Assembly: GCA_023101725.1 (NCBI GenBank)
Contig: JALJCO010012637.1
Span: 1,116,001 to 1,180,000 of the forward strand
Direction of reading: 5' to 3'
Source: Atherinomorus stipes
Lineage: Eukaryota > Chordata > Actinopteri > Atheriniformes > Atherinidae
Length of the DNA stretch: 64,000 bases
Shown: in pieces, positions 35,830 to 49,500 of the stretch
Position numbering within the stretch: position 1 is the stretch's first letter
Layout: each line of letters opens with the position of its first letter
Position numbers and translations under genes: made by a program
The notes under the pieces: generated by a model
Databases searched by the model: none
What the model saw: only the letters and a program-made list of their open reading frames with translations
What the model was told of the DNA's origin: nothing

Positions 35830-37750
35830 GTGTGGCTAACGGCTGGGTGTCAGCTGGGAGTCCCAGACATCAAGGTGATACACGAGTGATCCATGATGGG
35901 AAACGTCCTGGGATGATTAACCAGTTCATTACTTTGGGATGTTATTATACGCATATAAGTGCAGAGGAATCTACCCATGCTGATCTGATCCAAGTTGGGT
36001 CAAAATCTTGCTTATTTCAAATTTATTGAAATTCGGATCTTGGATTTGGAGCATTTTTAGATGCATTAGATAGGTAATTAGACAGGTAGACAATGAATGA
36101 CTTTCTATTAAACTTTGCGTGGCGAAAAACAAGCATTATAAATTGCTTTTGAAAATCAGTTTAAAGAAAATTAGGGAACTAAATAGCTTTGGGGGTGGGG
36201 GGGGAACTTGCATCGTGGGGAAAAAAAATCAACAAATAAAAAATGTTTTTTGTAGTCATTTGCCAATTTGAGAACCTTCAGGGTCTCCACCTGATCCGAG
36301 CCTTGTTCAGTCCTTAAGTTTGCTTCCAACAAAATGCTCAAGGCTCCTTATGGCATGCATGCCACACTGGTCACATTTTCTGCATTCATGACATGTTAAT
36401 TTTATTGCCCATAAGCCAAACGGTGGGAAGATCAAAAGCATTTAAAAACATGTTAGTTTAAGTCTAGTATGAAAGGAAAGTTTTGTTAAAGTCATTTAAA
36501 CCAATTTGGGGATGAAATATGCTCAGTATAGATAATATTAATCTGAAACTCCTGGAGTAAGTAAAAAATCAAGCAAGGAACCCCCTGCATCTCTAAAGGC
36601 TCAGAACATTACAACTATGCGAACATCTTTTAATTCTATAACTCCAGTTAAAAGTTGAAGCTCTTGTTGCATGAAGATGCTCCTGGCTGAAGTGTCGCAC
36701 TCACCACTTTTCAACTGCTTCATGTTTACCTTCCAAACTGTCCTCAGGTCAGTGTTTACACAGCCGCTGCTGGCAGAGTGTATGTGTTGTAAGAGGAGGA
36801 GGAACACAGACTTAATAATATCCCTGTGATTGATCCGCATTCATTCTGCTCATCACACAAAACCTGCATGAAAACACACAATGGGGAATTACTCTGCAGC
36901 TGCTGATCAACACTCGTATGAGAAGTCATTTCCTCACACGTGAAGGTTTTCTATGATCTGTGATGATGATTTCACAAAGATGGAAACAGACGGTTTTTTA
37001 TACAGCCACCAAATACTTGAAGTATCTTTAGTTTACAACCCGCCCTAAATCTAGTTTCAAGTCTTAATGACAGAAAATGTAGACATCAAAATACTTTAGT
37101 TATAAAGCATCAATTTAACATTATTTGTTATTTACTTGGTGTCTTAATGTTTGGCTACACTCGTGGTTGACAAAGTTTAACAGCCCTGCTCCACTGCTGT
37201 CAAGGTTTTGCCCTTTACATGTCAAGATGATGTTTTACGTGTGTTACAAGGCTGATGATGAACAACATCACCTGTCATAACCTGCCAGTGCTTTCATAGC
37301 TGAAAATTCTGCTTGAATCTATGAGGAAGATTCCCTGCCTCTCTGGGGTTCTCTGTAAATGATCGAAACAACCAATCCTGACTGATCTGCATCCGTTGTG
37401 AAGAACTGATGAATTATACTCAGGTCTGTCATTTCTTGAAATAGGGGAAATGGTTTTATAGTTACTGTCTGAACATTCTCTGCAACTTTATCTATGCTGG
37501 AATAAATAAATGTCTACACAAAACAAAGTGAGCTGCCCTTGGTTGTGGTGGTGCTGATGTCCATCCGCTCTTTGATGAATCAGCCACAGTGCAATCAAAG
37601 CAGCAAGTGTGTTGATGCTGTATGTAACGGGAAATTGGACCAACATGATGCAGCAGCCTGGAAGCAAAAGTTGAAGTGCATTTCTCAGCCTCGGGATGCT
37701 GATGCTCATCATCTCTGTCCTCCTGTTCCGAAACATGGCCGCTGACTAAC
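35830..37750. other. intergenic, nothing recognised
   Basis: Mixed AT-rich sequence. Open frames near 37490-37950 on the minus strand are shadows of the LINE remnant and its flank. Confidence 0.45.
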
Positions 37751-37754
37751 ACTC

Positions 37755-38160
37755 TGGCGGCCAGGCTCCATGGTTTCAACACCAGGGTCCTCAGGAGGAT
37801 TGAAGGCATCAGCTGGAGCCAGCATGTCCCAAACTGGACCTTGAGAGACCGAACCCAACGGCCCGCAGCATCTCGTCTTTCAGCAATGCGGCGAGTGCGC
37901 TGGTGCAGCCACATCATCCACTCGCCTGTGGAACACCCAACGAGCACCAGCCTGACCTTTGATCCCCAGCGAGCTGGATGGAGACCCAGAGGTGCTCCCC
38001 AGCACTCGTTTGCTGGATGTAGAGGCCCAGAACCTTAAGGCCTGCAATGTGACCCTGACACAAGCCCAACACCTTGACCATGACAGACCCAAATGGGGAG
38101 ATCTGGTTGCCACGGTTGGCTCTATGTGCCTTGAAGTGCAGGAGGACTAAGTAGGATGCT
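37755..38160 (+). pseudogene. RTE-type LINE, reverse transcriptase C-terminal end
   Basis: Frames read LHGFNTRVLRRIEGISWSQH, then RRVRWCSHIIHSP and RAGWR(P)RGAP. These match the ISW..H, (R/W)(W)xGHVxRxP and AGWKRPRGAP signature at the end of RTE-like LINE polyproteins in fish. A frameshift around 37985 moves the reading to LLDVEAQNLKACNV. The upstream catalytic part is missing, so it is a 5'-truncated dead copy. Confidence 0.8.
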
Positions 38161-38384
38161 GCTGCATGACGAGCGCTCCAGGGATGTACATGATAAACTT
38201 CACTGGGCCATCTAGATGAGTCAGAGTTGCAAAGTTTTGCCAGAAAGTTATGTAGCTCAACTTTAAATATCTTTTACTTTTACTCTGTTACTGCGCCTGC
38301 TTTCACATGCTTTAAAGATGACAGCCTGTTGACAAATGTTTCTTTCAAGAGTTTCCAGCTTTAAAACTCTTGATTATTATAACA

Positions 38385-38590
38385 GTGTCTTATAGAAAAT
38401 CAGTTGAACAGCTGCAGCTCATTCAGATCTCTGCTGCCTGAGTTCTCACTAAGACCAGAAAGGTGGAGGTACTCTCCTTTTCTTCAGCCCCCCACTGTAA
38501 AGCTTTGTTTTTTATGTAAAGCACTTTGAATTGTTGTGTACATGAAATGTGCGATACAAATTTCCCTTGCCTTGCTTCTGGCTTGTTTTA
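38385..38590 (+). pseudogene. L2/CR1-type LINE 3' remnant
   Basis: Reads VEQLQLIQISAA then VLTKTRKVEV, the LQLIQNAAARVLT(K/R)TRK block of fish LINEs. It then jumps to the 3' tail with TTTTTATGTAAAGCACTTTG and GAAATGTGCGATACAAAT. Internal deletion and a stop make it non-functional. Confidence 0.75.
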
Positions 38591-38599
38591 TTGGCACAT

Positions 38600-40884
38600 T
38601 GACATTTATCATGCACACTCCTGGAGCTGTCATTGCCTTGCAGTGTCTCTGGGTACAACTTTTTTTTTTTTTGTACCCCTGGACAGCACGTGACAGATGT
38701 GCTTCGCTTCACTGCTCCACATGACATGCCAGCAACTGGATACCAACACATTGGCCATTTTGAATGCGCACCATGACTGCTTCAGCAAAAAATGATAAAA
38801 AAAAATAAGAATTGACAAGAGTTATCTTATTTAAAATAAAAGCATTTCCACCAAATAACTTTTTTTTGTGTGTGTAAAACTATAATTTATAGATGATCCA
38901 TAAACATAACTGATGAATGTTCCTTTGAATGCAATGCTGCTTTTTAATTATCAAAAATATGTTGCTTAAAACCACTGAAGATAATATTAAAAAATAAAGT
39001 CAGGGACAGTTTTTAACAAACACTGAATGTGCTCAACAAGTGCATAGATGTGGTTCAGATGAGTTTTGTTGTGACACGCCTACGTTGCATGAAGCTGCAA
39101 CTCCTCCAGCAGAGGACGACATTTGCCCACTACCTGTTTCCCATAAGCCCCTTCTCCTCTTCCTCCTCCCTTCTATCCCCATTGACAGCCCCTCCCACCA
39201 AAGCCATAACCTCTCTTAATCCCCCCCACCCCACCCCTTGTTGCCCTGGAGACGGCTCAGACGAGCAGGTGATGCATTGACAGGGAGCAGATGGTTCCCT
39301 GTAGAGGTAAGCATGGCTGAACAATGCTTCCATATTCATCATAAAGTCTCGCTAACTCGCGGTGTCTCCCTCCTTCAACTGTGTACACACATAACTTCAA
39401 AGCTGAATGACACACACACAGCTATTTGTTTGCTCTGTTTTCACTCACACAGATACTGATGGGTCTGTTAATACAGCAGAGTTTGAGGAGTCTGAGTGAG
39501 GTGGGAATGTTGTGACAGGTTATTGGACAGGTCTTGATAAATGGAAGCTTCTCCATTCAAAGAGGCAAAGTTGACAGTGCTTTGGATGGGAGATAAACAG
39601 AGTTACTTGCCTCCCTGTGCTTGTCTTCTGCAGGTGTTTTCAAGCTTTTCGCAGCAGTAACTCACTCCTCTAAAGAAGCTCCTTCTTTAGCCCCTGTCTC
39701 CCCTGGAGATAAAGTACAGACACCCCACTCTCCCTGCTTCTTTTTCAGCTAACTCCTGAATAATCCAGCAACAATACAGGGCTCTGAGGCAGTGTGCAGC
39801 GATTCGCCAGAGGCCTGACTTGTTTGGGGGGTAGGGCGGGGGAATGGCATTATGGAGATCAACTAATGCATGTAAAACACTACATCATCTTTTTTTTCTG
39901 GTGGAACAAGTGGTGAAGGAAAAAGTGTGGGACAATAGAAGCTGCAGAATGCTACGCTTAACCCACCACACCTGGAGCACACAACGGGTGAAAATAGCAG
40001 CCCGCCTCTCCTCCCCCAGCTTCAACCATCATCAGCAGCACCTATCAATACAGGCTGTAAGGAGCTTGCTTGGGTTGCAGGAGGAGGGGGCTGGCTGCAT
40101 TCACCGCCTGACTATGATAAAGACGCACAGTGAGGAGCCATTCAACAGCCCTGTGCCCATAATGGAGTCACTAATAGGTGCCTATTCAGCAAGGAAAGTG
40201 TTTTCTGGAGGAGGAAAAAAAAGTTTTGGGGAAGCAACAATCACTTTGTCTGCTGCCTTGTGCATGTAAAATTTATGCAGCGCTACGCCCCTCCACCCTT
40301 CCTAACTCTTTTTTTCTCTTTTAAAGAGCGTCATCAGTGAATAGACGACATGCATAGTTTGGAGTCTTCTTTTCATCCTGACTTGAAAATAAACTGAATG
40401 GTCTGTTTTCCAGTGAGACCAGTTCACCATGTTGTCAGAAAATTGTTGCCATGTACACAAGTGACCCAGTATATCTGTTCTTCTTCATTGATTCAGTGAC
40501 TGAGAAAAAAAAATCATGCTTTGGTATTTTCTTTGCGCCATCTTTGCCGTGGTATTGCTTAATAAGCTTCTACAGTGTTATGCGTTTATTTTTGTCTGTA
40601 TTGGTTCATCTTTTCTTTTGGCCATTCTCAGAATGTATCCATCCCATCGCAGAGACCCCATCTGTTGGTGATAACACTTGTCATTCAGTCTGTTGCAGTT
40701 GTCAGCAGATTTAATTTTTGGGTACTTTTGAACCCCTTGAACTTGGACCTGGGTGGGTGAGTAAGTTTAGTAACTGCAGGTCATTTGCTTAGTTGACTGC
40801 TTTAGCAGGGTGGATGTAAATGTTGGGCGTGAAATTTTATGAAGTTGATTAATAAATTTAGCCCATTAAAAAAAAAGCACTTTT
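38600..40884. other. intergenic; possible conserved non-coding element near 40.0-40.2 kb
   Basis: No gene supported. 40030-40210 is repeat-free and of higher complexity, with CAGCACCTATCAATACAGG and CCCATAATGGAGTCACTAAT. Confidence 0.35.
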
Positions 40885-41200
40885 AAGTTTAAGAATAAGA
40901 CTTTATTTGCCCCTCAGCGAGGAAATTGTAATTCTGCAACAGCACGAGTACAGCAGACTAGTCTGGCCAAAGGCAAACAAATAGACAGAAAACTTTTCAG
41001 ACATAAACACAGGATAGATTAAATAAGTTAAAATAGACCGTACAGGAGTTGAAAACACATTTATGAATAAATATAGCAAGTTTCCTGACACAGTGGGTGT
41101 GTACAGTATATGGATACTCATAAATAGATTATAACATATTGGTGTGTATTGTAGATTGTTGCATAAATCGGTTATAAGTGTAGCTGATGTATTTGTTGTG
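40885..41200 (-). mobile_element. LINE 3' UTR fragment
   Basis: AATAAGACTTTATTTGCCCC, then GAGGAAATTGTAATTCTGCA and ATAGACCGTACAGGAGTTG, then TTTATGAATAAATATAG and CAGTGGGTGTGTACAGTATA. This series is common at L2-like LINE 3' regions in fish. Confidence 0.6.
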
Positions 41201-41444
41201 TAAACATTGGGAAAATGTGCTAACTTAAAACATATTTTTAGGATAAATTTGTGTTAATGATCACACACATTAATTCATTGCACTGAGTTTCCACTTCATA
41301 ACCTTATCGAGTGTTGAGGGAGTACTCTGCTGGTCAGCTTGCAAACCACAACTTAATTTAAAGTTAAGGAGATTAAGCATGGCCCAAGAAAGCCCATCAC
41401 ATTTGATGTGAATCTTGATAATCATCTTTAAAGCTTCATGGTAA

Positions 41445-41973
41445 AGCCTAATTTATAGTCGTCCGTAGAGTGCTCTACGTAGGTTACGGAGAGCCCTCTA
41501 CGTCGACAGAGAGCCTGTCGGAGAGCCTCTCTGTCATCTTCGGCTGCACAAAATATTTTTTAAGTGTCCGTCACTCCGTCAAGGGACGACAGGCACGGCA
41601 AGGGCTGTGATTGGTCTACCACTACGTGAACTCTAGCAGCGCCATTTTTAAAGCAGCTAGCCTACGAAGGCGTAGATACGAGTCCAACCGAAGAACGTTG
41701 GACTGAAGAAGTGAGGAAACGCCAAAATCGCCCCATCGTCTTTATTTTGCATCAAAAGTATCTCTGCTATTTAGCTGCAGCAGCAACAATAGTCTTTCTC
41801 TCTTGGACGGCATCATATGAGTAGGTCAGTCTTGTGTAGCGACCCCTACTTATCGGGCGGGAAATTGCACTGCGTATCTGGCAGCATGACGGAGAACTAT
41901 GAAGGCTGGAGGGGTCTCTGTCGTTACACAGTTGGATAACGCATTACGTAGTCGGAGAAGTATACTGTAGCCT
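41445..41973. mobile_element. PIF/Harbinger-like MITE, 529 bp
   Basis: TAA on both sides (41442-41444, 41974-41976). Left end AGCCTAATTTATAGTCGTCC and right end GGAGAAGTATACTGTAGCCT are imperfect inverted repeats, rich in CTACGTA/TACGTAG. The 3-bp T(A/T)A duplication is typical of PIF/Harbinger; no transposase. Confidence 0.7.
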
Positions 41974-42399
41974 TAAGGCGGAGCATTGCTCACTGAGTGT
42001 CCCTCTAATATAGAGTTCAGCCTCGACCTGATATATTATATGGAAAAGTGTTTTATATACTTGAATCTTTCATTGGACAAACTCTCCGTCTTTCCACCAG
42101 GGAGAAGATATCTTGAGTTTTTTGTGTTTTATTAGAAAATGAAGAAAGAAGTAGACTGTATAAACTAAATGGCAGCCAACAAAATGTCCTCACTTCTACC
42201 CAAAGTAGGGGTGACTTTTGCTTGTGCATCATGTGTTTATTATGCACAGATAAGTCAAGCCATTGTGGCTAAATCTGGTCATTTAATTGGATCTCCATTC
42301 TTGTGCCACTATACATACCAGAGGAAATGAGTCACAGTCTGATGATGTGACGCTGTAGGAGGGTTGGGTGCAACAGCATAAAACTAATAATCAGTATAG

Positions 42400-42592
42400 C
42401 AGGTGTCAAACTCTGCTGTACTGCAGATTATATTGTTTCCCTGCCCCAACACACCTGACTGAAATGAAAGGGTTGTTGTGAATAAGTTGACATCAAGCTG
42501 TAGGATTCATTTTATTTGAAACAGTTGTGTTGGAGCAGGAAAAACAGCTGCAGGGTAAGGTTGCCCTCGAGGACTGGACATTGTCACTCCTG
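42400..42592. mobile_element. fold-back hAT-like MITE, 193 bp
   Basis: CAGGTGTCAAACTC at the left and GGACATTGTCACTCCTG at the right, with the family's CCAACACACCTGACT / GTGTTGGAGCAGG middle. Flanking octamers do not match. Confidence 0.7.
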
Positions 42593-44314
42593 CTCTGTTG
42601 ATCAGTATCAGTCTTAGTCATGATGTAGAGTTTAGTGCTGTTAATTCCAAAACTATGTATACCCATAAAATACATCATGTCTTATTGTTAGATGCAAAAC
42701 TGATGTTGTAATCTCTTTGTTTTTAATCCTTTTTCGTAGAGGTGGCAGCTACAAATGTTTTGTGATGTTGCTGGGGAAATACCTTTTTAGATTATGATAA
42801 AATAAGTCATTCATGTTACTGATGTAGAGGACCTTTTTTTTTTATCAACTAGGACTGTTTGGATGATGGCATGAGTTCAGTTTCAGTTTCGCCTCTTCAG
42901 TTTTGGTCTAGTCTAAGGAACGCAATAGTTTGTTTTGTCTAGCGTCATGTAAACATGATATTTAGTCGATGTTCTGTCAAAGATGGGCCAGCAATGAATC
43001 GCCACCAAATCATAAATTTGCTGTCAAGTCAGCAAAAACCAGTGTGATTGCCATAAACAGGCTTTGAACATAAGCCAGCACAAACCAATGTTTGGAGTGA
43101 GATTATCCATTTTTATGTGTGACTCTTATTTACAGCATGTAAACCTGTTTGCTGTGCAGGAAAATATGAAGGCTTTAAGACCTGAGAACTGCTGATGGCT
43201 AATATATTTGCTGCTGACTCACCCCCCCACACTACCACCTCGGGTCCGGAGGCACTAGGGGAGCTGCCCTCGTGGGTGAGCTGACTAATCTTGAAATGCT
43301 GCAACCATATTGAAAGAGAGGGCATGGACTAAAAAATGCTGGGGCCATATTGTGCAGCGTGTCAAAGGGCTTAGCTGACAGATTGATGAGATGAGGAAAT
43401 AACGGAGCTAACCAGGGGGCAGGAGAAGGGAGGGCAGTGGAGGCTTCCCAGCATGGCATGGTAACTGGGGTTTGGAGTCAGCACAGGACCCCCTGCAGGC
43501 CTGCTGCCCACGGCCAATGCAGGTCACCGCTCTTTGATTCTGGGTCTTACAGCTGACAAAAGCCAGCACGCAGTGGGCAGGGCTGTTTGTCTTAGAGCAG
43601 CATGAAGGCCCTTGTAATGGTATTTTTATGTTTTGTGAAAGGCTTTGTCAGCTTTTGTGCTGATGTATGTGTTTATTCTTGTGAAGATGTGTGTGCATGC
43701 GTGTGCAACATCAAAGCTAAGTGACTGGCTAATTTTAGATTCAAGCGGGTGAAAGGAGGAAACATTTATTTTAGTTTAATTACAGACAAAACATTTAAAA
43801 GGACCATGTAGCACCTTTTAGCTCGTTATTTTGCCCTGTCAGAGTAAAATTTGTAATTCAACAGGAGGCCACTGTCATAATCTATACTTATATTTTCCAT
43901 CATGTGTTTTCCAGATGCAAGCACAGAGCTCTTTCTCAGTCCATGAAAGTCACAACTTTGAGAAACTTAGTGTTTATGGTTGCAAAAAGTGGTTGTTTGT
44001 GTAAAAAACAAACAACAAAACTCATCTAAAACCTAGGTGCACAGTGCTTGCTCAATGCACAATATTAGTATGCTAATATCCTGCATGCTCATATTGGTGC
44101 TGGAGCAGTTAGCAGTAGCACCATTGACTTGAGTCCATTGTGTTGTGACAGGGAAACATCTAAAACCTGCAGGACTGTAGTTCCAGTGGGAGACCCGTCT
44201 TAGCATATTTCAGATGTCAGTGCTAGAGAAAGAGATCTAAAAGAGTAAGAACACCGTTTTGCATCATTGCCAAAGATGCATCACTGCAGAATGCTATTGT
44301 TGCTTTTTACCAAC
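42593..44314. other. intergenic; one MITE arm
   Basis: Contains a single fold-back arm (44150-44200, AGGGAAACATCTAAAACCTG). Otherwise nothing recognised; 43200-43600 is GC-richer without a supportable gene. Confidence 0.4.
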
Positions 44315-45265
44315 TTGCTGCAAAATTCCAGTCCTCAAGGGGCCACTTTCCTGCAGGTTTTGTTGGAGATGTTTCCTGCTCCAACACACCTTGTTCAGAT
44401 TAAATGGATCCAACAGTTGTTGTAAAGTTCTGCACAGTGAGCCATTAATTTAAAGCAGAACTCAGTAACTTCAGCTCGGGGCTCCCCCTAGTGGCGTCCT
44501 TTCACTGTCGTGTTCAACCCCCCCTTACACCCCCCACAGCACACAGACGGCTTCTCTACCTGTCTTTCTTCTATTTTGATCCCTGGATATATTTCTAAGC
44601 TTTTTCTAGCTTGTTGATGCTACTTTGCTGCGTTGGTAGCAGCACCACGTCTCCCTCTGCTCAAAGCAAAGACCTGTCTCTTCTGAAACGGGACGTTTTA
44701 CCTGCGATTTGCGGGTAAATATGCCGTGGATTATATTTTTCTCTGGTGTTGGCGAGTAGCAGGTAAGAATACGAACTTTTATTTACTTTTTGCGGACGTG
44801 ACAAGTGATTTTTGAGCCTGAAGCAGTGATGCTTCACCCGGCGCCCAGGCAGCGCAAGCTACGTGAATCACTCTGGTCCAGCAAAGAGTTGGTTATGAGA
44901 GCCAGGAGCCGTGTTTAGGTGGTGTGAAGCTAAAGAAATGTTTTCTTCGAATTAGCGCTGGTAGTCTGGTTCAAATCAGAGCTGGAAGCAGCTCGGTAGA
45001 TAGGGGACCTGAGTACCATACAGCGGTTTCTGTTGTCGCAAGTTCTGCTCGGGTCGGCGCAGGCAAAGTTGTATTTAGCTGCTCGCAGCTAGAGCCCCCG
45101 GCGGGAGGGGGGGGGGACATTGAATCGCTCCGTAAACACTTTGTTTAGCCCCACGGGGATTCCGAAAAGCATTTATTGAGGTAAAAAAGTTACTGAGGTT
45201 CCCCTTTAAGTCAGTTGTGTTGAAGCATTGAAAAAACCTAAAACCTCCAGGACAGTGGGCGCTTT
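44315..45265. mobile_element. fold-back hAT-like MITE, split
   Basis: Left arm CCAGTCCTCAAGGGGCCACT to GTGAGCCATTAATTTAA and right arm TCAGTTGTGTTGAAGCATTG to CCTCCAGGACAGTGGGC are halves of one family member, separated by the TTAA element. Confidence 0.7.
44454..45205. mobile_element. TTAA-flanked element (Kolobok-like), nested
   Basis: TTAA at 44450-44453 and 45206-45209. Ends AGCAGAACTCAGTAACTT and AGTTACTGAGGTTCCCCT are inverted. CCCCCTAGTGGCGTC near the left end resembles the CACTAG(G)TG motif in the element at 12575. Confidence 0.8.
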
Positions 45266-46364
45266 CATCAAAGATGTGGCCACTCCAGTTTTTGTGGCTA
45301 AAGCACGCTGTGTACATTCAAGTATCTCAGTCAGATCCACCTCTCGCTCATTACTTGTGACTTGTACCAAATTTGAGGCTTTGAAATTGTTGCTCCACAA
45401 GCTAACTATTGACTAATGTTAGTTACATCTGTCATAAAGGTCCAATCTGTAGGATGTACTGTAATAAAATGTAGCAGCTAAAATGCAATACCTCCTAGCA
45501 GACCTTTCTAGGAAGTAGAAAAAATTACAGTCATCACAAAACATCCACAAAACACAGCGTAAAACTACTATCTGATATTTTCTTGCATCATATGTCATCC
45601 TTAAAGAGGTACTGTAATAAAGATGCAATTTTAATATTTACACACTCCCTCATATAAAGTTTTTGGTTTTGGCACCAAAAGGGCGTTTAGAAAAGTACAG
45701 TATGATGCTCTCACACTGTTAGTCCTCTGCATTGGAAAAAGTCACTTGAGAGTACACAGTGCAGAGTCTGAGGTCAAAGTGTCATGAAAAGTCTGTATGT
45801 GGGCTGTTTGCATTAAAAAAAAAAAAAAAAGAAAGAAAAACAAATCAAATGTTAACTTTGTGATTAGTGGTAGTCCCAGTCAAATTTCATGCATTCATAA
45901 ATTACAAATGAAACTGAAGTAAAAATTTACATGAAACAGGTGAAAAGGGCATAGTAACTACACAGGACTGTAAACAGCTTTTAACAATAAACAAACTTCC
46001 ACTTTTTATGTCTTCAATATTCATTGTACTTTTTGCAAATCTTTGCCACATATATTGTCCAAATCTCCAAACTCATCCTCATACAAAGCATTATCTGTAG
46101 GTGTCTTAGCAACTGGTATTGAGGCATCTGGATTACCCAAACTGCTCTGCAGAGCCCCTGCAGGGCTGAACAGAGAGATCTCAGGCAGTCTGCTTTATGA
46201 GGGGAGATGTAAAAGAGAGGTCTTGATCTCAGATTGTCTCAAGAGGCTTTAGAGCATGACGTAAGTTATCCTCACAGAGCTACGTTTTAAAAATTTACCG
46301 TTACACCTAATCTGTCATTTTAAAATGTTTAAATAAAGCACTTTAGTTCCTCACACTCTAAGAA

Positions 46365-46575
46365 TAGATTGGTTGAATTCAATCAGTCTGGTTGGTAGTT
46401 ATGTGTCCAACCAATCTTTTGGTTGTTTTCAACCAAAATGATTGCTTAGATTACCAATATTTTGGTCAAAGTGCCCAATACTGGTCACTTTGACCAAAAT
46501 ATTGGTTATAAATATTGGTTTATCTAACACCAATCAGATTGGTCAAATTAATCAATCCTTTTTTTAGGTTGCATG
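46365..46575. mobile_element. TTGGTT-rich fold-back MITE
   Basis: CTCTAAGAATAGATTGGTTG and CAATCCTTTTTTTAGG are the approximate ends. Many ACCAAT / ATTGGT units in both orientations, including ACCAATATTTTGGTCAAAGT and its complement across a short loop at about 46480. Confidence 0.7.
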
Positions 46576-49500
46576 TAGCTCATTCTGTCGAAGATGCATG
46601 TAACTGACTTATAAACTAGGCGTGTATAAGTTTATTCTTTCTGCAGAATTAAGAAATGGGTTGTGGGTACGTCCCTGATTGTGTAATTTCTGCAAGTGTT
46701 TGGTCTGTCACCATGGGAACCATTTACTTTTCCTTACTTGTCCTCATCCTCTTGTTAATGTTATACCAAGAACATATTTACCTGGATTTTCTTGCACTAC
46801 AAACCTAAAGAAGGAGCCTCAAGCCCAAGACACACTCTAGGTAATGAGCTTTGATGCAGATGCAGATTGAGGCCTATTCAGAGCAAGCAAACACACACAC
46901 TGGTCAGCTCTGATTTGTGGAATTGATATGGCCCATTGTTTCCTCGGAGCTTGCCACTACATGCCTTCTAATGTAATTAAGGTCTGGAGATTTATGCTGC
47001 TGTATAGCAGCCCAGAACCTGATCCATGTTGTGTCTGGAATCGAGTTGAAAAGCTGTCTTTCTGTCCATCTGGTCCTAAATTTCTGTTCTGGCCTTTGTC
47101 ATTGACTGTTTATGGTGCTGTTCACTTCTTCCCTGAAAGCTTTAGTTGATTGTTGCTCTTGTTTTTGTGTATATGTGGATAAAACATGGGTTCATGCTCA
47201 TTATTTGTCTGAACAATTTGTTTCAAATTCAGACGGGGTTTGAGTTTTGCGCACATTCATTGTGCTTGTGTTTTTGCCAAGGAAGCAAACTTGAGTCTCA
47301 CCAGTTTGTTAAGCTGCATGGTAATTATTAACAGCAATAAGCTGCATTTTTCTGGCCTCCCACAGGGAGGAATTGCTCAGCTCCTCAACTGCAAAGCTGA
47401 AAGTTGTTTCACTTCGAACTTAACATGTTGTCGGGCGAATTCAGTTAGACTGTGTTGGATTGGATTCAGTGGTCATATTTTGAGAAAGAAAATGAGTAAC
47501 AGACCGCAGTCCCTCGGACATGTCTTCTATTACAAGAAGAGGAGCTCTCGAGCCTCTATGTGAAAAAGGATCTTCTAGAAATCAAGATTTCAAGCATCAT
47601 CGGAGGCTTCTGGCTCGGCCGAGGCATCCTTTCGGCACGAGCACCTGGCTCTCTAAGGGCTCCAACTCTGCACACCACAGGCTGCACAGGGTGAGTCCAT
47701 CCATGCCCACCCAGCTCTTCCTAAGTCCGCAGCTGAGTGGCCTGATGCCGCCACCGCCCACAATTCCAATATCTCGAATAAAAGACACGTCAAACGCTGC
47801 TGAATGAGCCCCATGTGGAGAACATAAGAGAGAAGATCCGTAAGTCTTGGAGCATCTGTCCACCTCTCTGACACTAATGAATGTTAAGTAGGTTAGCTGC
47901 TGGTGTGCCAGTGTCCCACTGGTCATTGTGGCCAGTGGTGGCAACAGAGCTGTGCTTTTGTCAGGGTGCGCCAGCCCCCTGTGAGACGTCTAAAATGGCT
48001 GGGCCGCTTTCCCCAGCACACAATTCCAGCATCAACAGTCGCCATATTGATCCTACTTGCTTGCAGATTAAAGCATAAAAGGAGCTCTGTCCTGTCTGCA
48101 GGGGTCCTTACTGACTCCCAGAGCTCATTTCAGGGTCACAGAGTCCTTGCAGCATCCTGACCCGGACCCCAACATGAACACACAGGAACACCAGTTCGAG
48201 GCAGGACAGAAACCTTTCCATGGATGAGCTCCAGTAAATGGGATTGGTCGGATGCTCGCATTCATGGCTCATTATAGCTGACCTCGGGCTTTCTCTCTCT
48301 CAATCTGGTCCTCTGGTCTATTATGTCTCCGGCTGTAACCTGGCCAAAGCCATGCTGAGGTGGTCCGCTTGTCTTTTGTTTCTATTGATAACTTAGCCGT
48401 TAATGTGATTGTTTTTTCAACTGGACCTGCTCAGTTGCTGTGCTGCATTGTTCCTGTGGTGTGCCTTTAAAATTTTGACCGCTGTAAAGACTGTGGTGCC
48501 CTTTGGTCTCAGTGTCCGTCTGTTTACAGATAACTCCAGTGCCTGATTTGTCATGATGTTGCAGCCATTATTTAATCTCCAAAGATCAGTGTGGTCTAAA
48601 AGACTCATTCTCAAAATATAATTTTGCTTTATTTTGTTTCAATAATTGAATTTCTTTATTGTTGCTTTTATTGTTTTTAAAGCTTCTTCCATGCCCCATC
48701 TTTTAGATTGCCCCTTGTGAGCAAATAGATTGATTTGAATTGAATACTAGTTGCTCTGCAGGAAAAAAAAAAAAAGAAATGACAAACAAATCTTCAAAAT
48801 ATTTAGCTGTAGTGGGATAAAAGTGGAGAAATCCCTGCTTCTGTTGTTGGAATTATCAGAGGTAATAATTTTCCCATTGAATTCATAGAAACTGGATCAA
48901 CTCACTGGAAGCTGGAAATATTTTGACAAGTTCCAGGCTGAGATGTTTGTAGCAGAGCATTTAATATCTTTTCTGTCAAACTGCATTCAAATTGTGGATT
49001 TATTCAACATTTTTAAATGATTATGGTTTATATTCATATTAAATGACTCATGATGCTGCACTTGGAGATCCATCACTTCAGCTTTTCAGAGTTTCGTGGG
49101 TTTTAATGAATTTGGCCATCTTATACTTCATCTCTCCATTTCTCTTACTTCCATCCCCTTCCATTCTCAGGTATCCGCATTACTTAAGCAGGAAAAAATA
49201 CATCAAATTACATTTTTGCTTTGGGTTCAGATAATTAAAATGAACTTTGTTAAAATACCTGAGCAGAAACTGTTTCTGCCTTCACTGTCTTCTTAAGGAG
49301 AGACAACCAAATACACATACAGTACACTTCAGAACAAACACACTTCTTAAACCATAAAATTCCACTTTGAGACATCTTGCAAGCTTTTTTTTTTGAATTT
49401 TAATTACTTAAAAGCTTTGTTTCCACTGCGACTGTCAGTGTTGGGTGAATGTTGGGTTCAGTTTGGTCAGCATACTGTGCCATTGGCGCTTAATCAGAAT

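Noticed and set aside
37492..37947. 151-codon minus frame
   Set aside because: Antisense to the recognisable RTE-type reverse transcriptase remnant on the plus strand.
39844..40269. 141-codon plus frame
   Set aside because: No domain or splice context; it overlaps a stretch better viewed as candidate regulatory DNA.
47600..48160. GC-richer segment with frames on both strands (115 codons minus, 85-95 plus)
   Set aside because: No splice-bounded frame or recognisable domain; could at best be conserved non-coding DNA.
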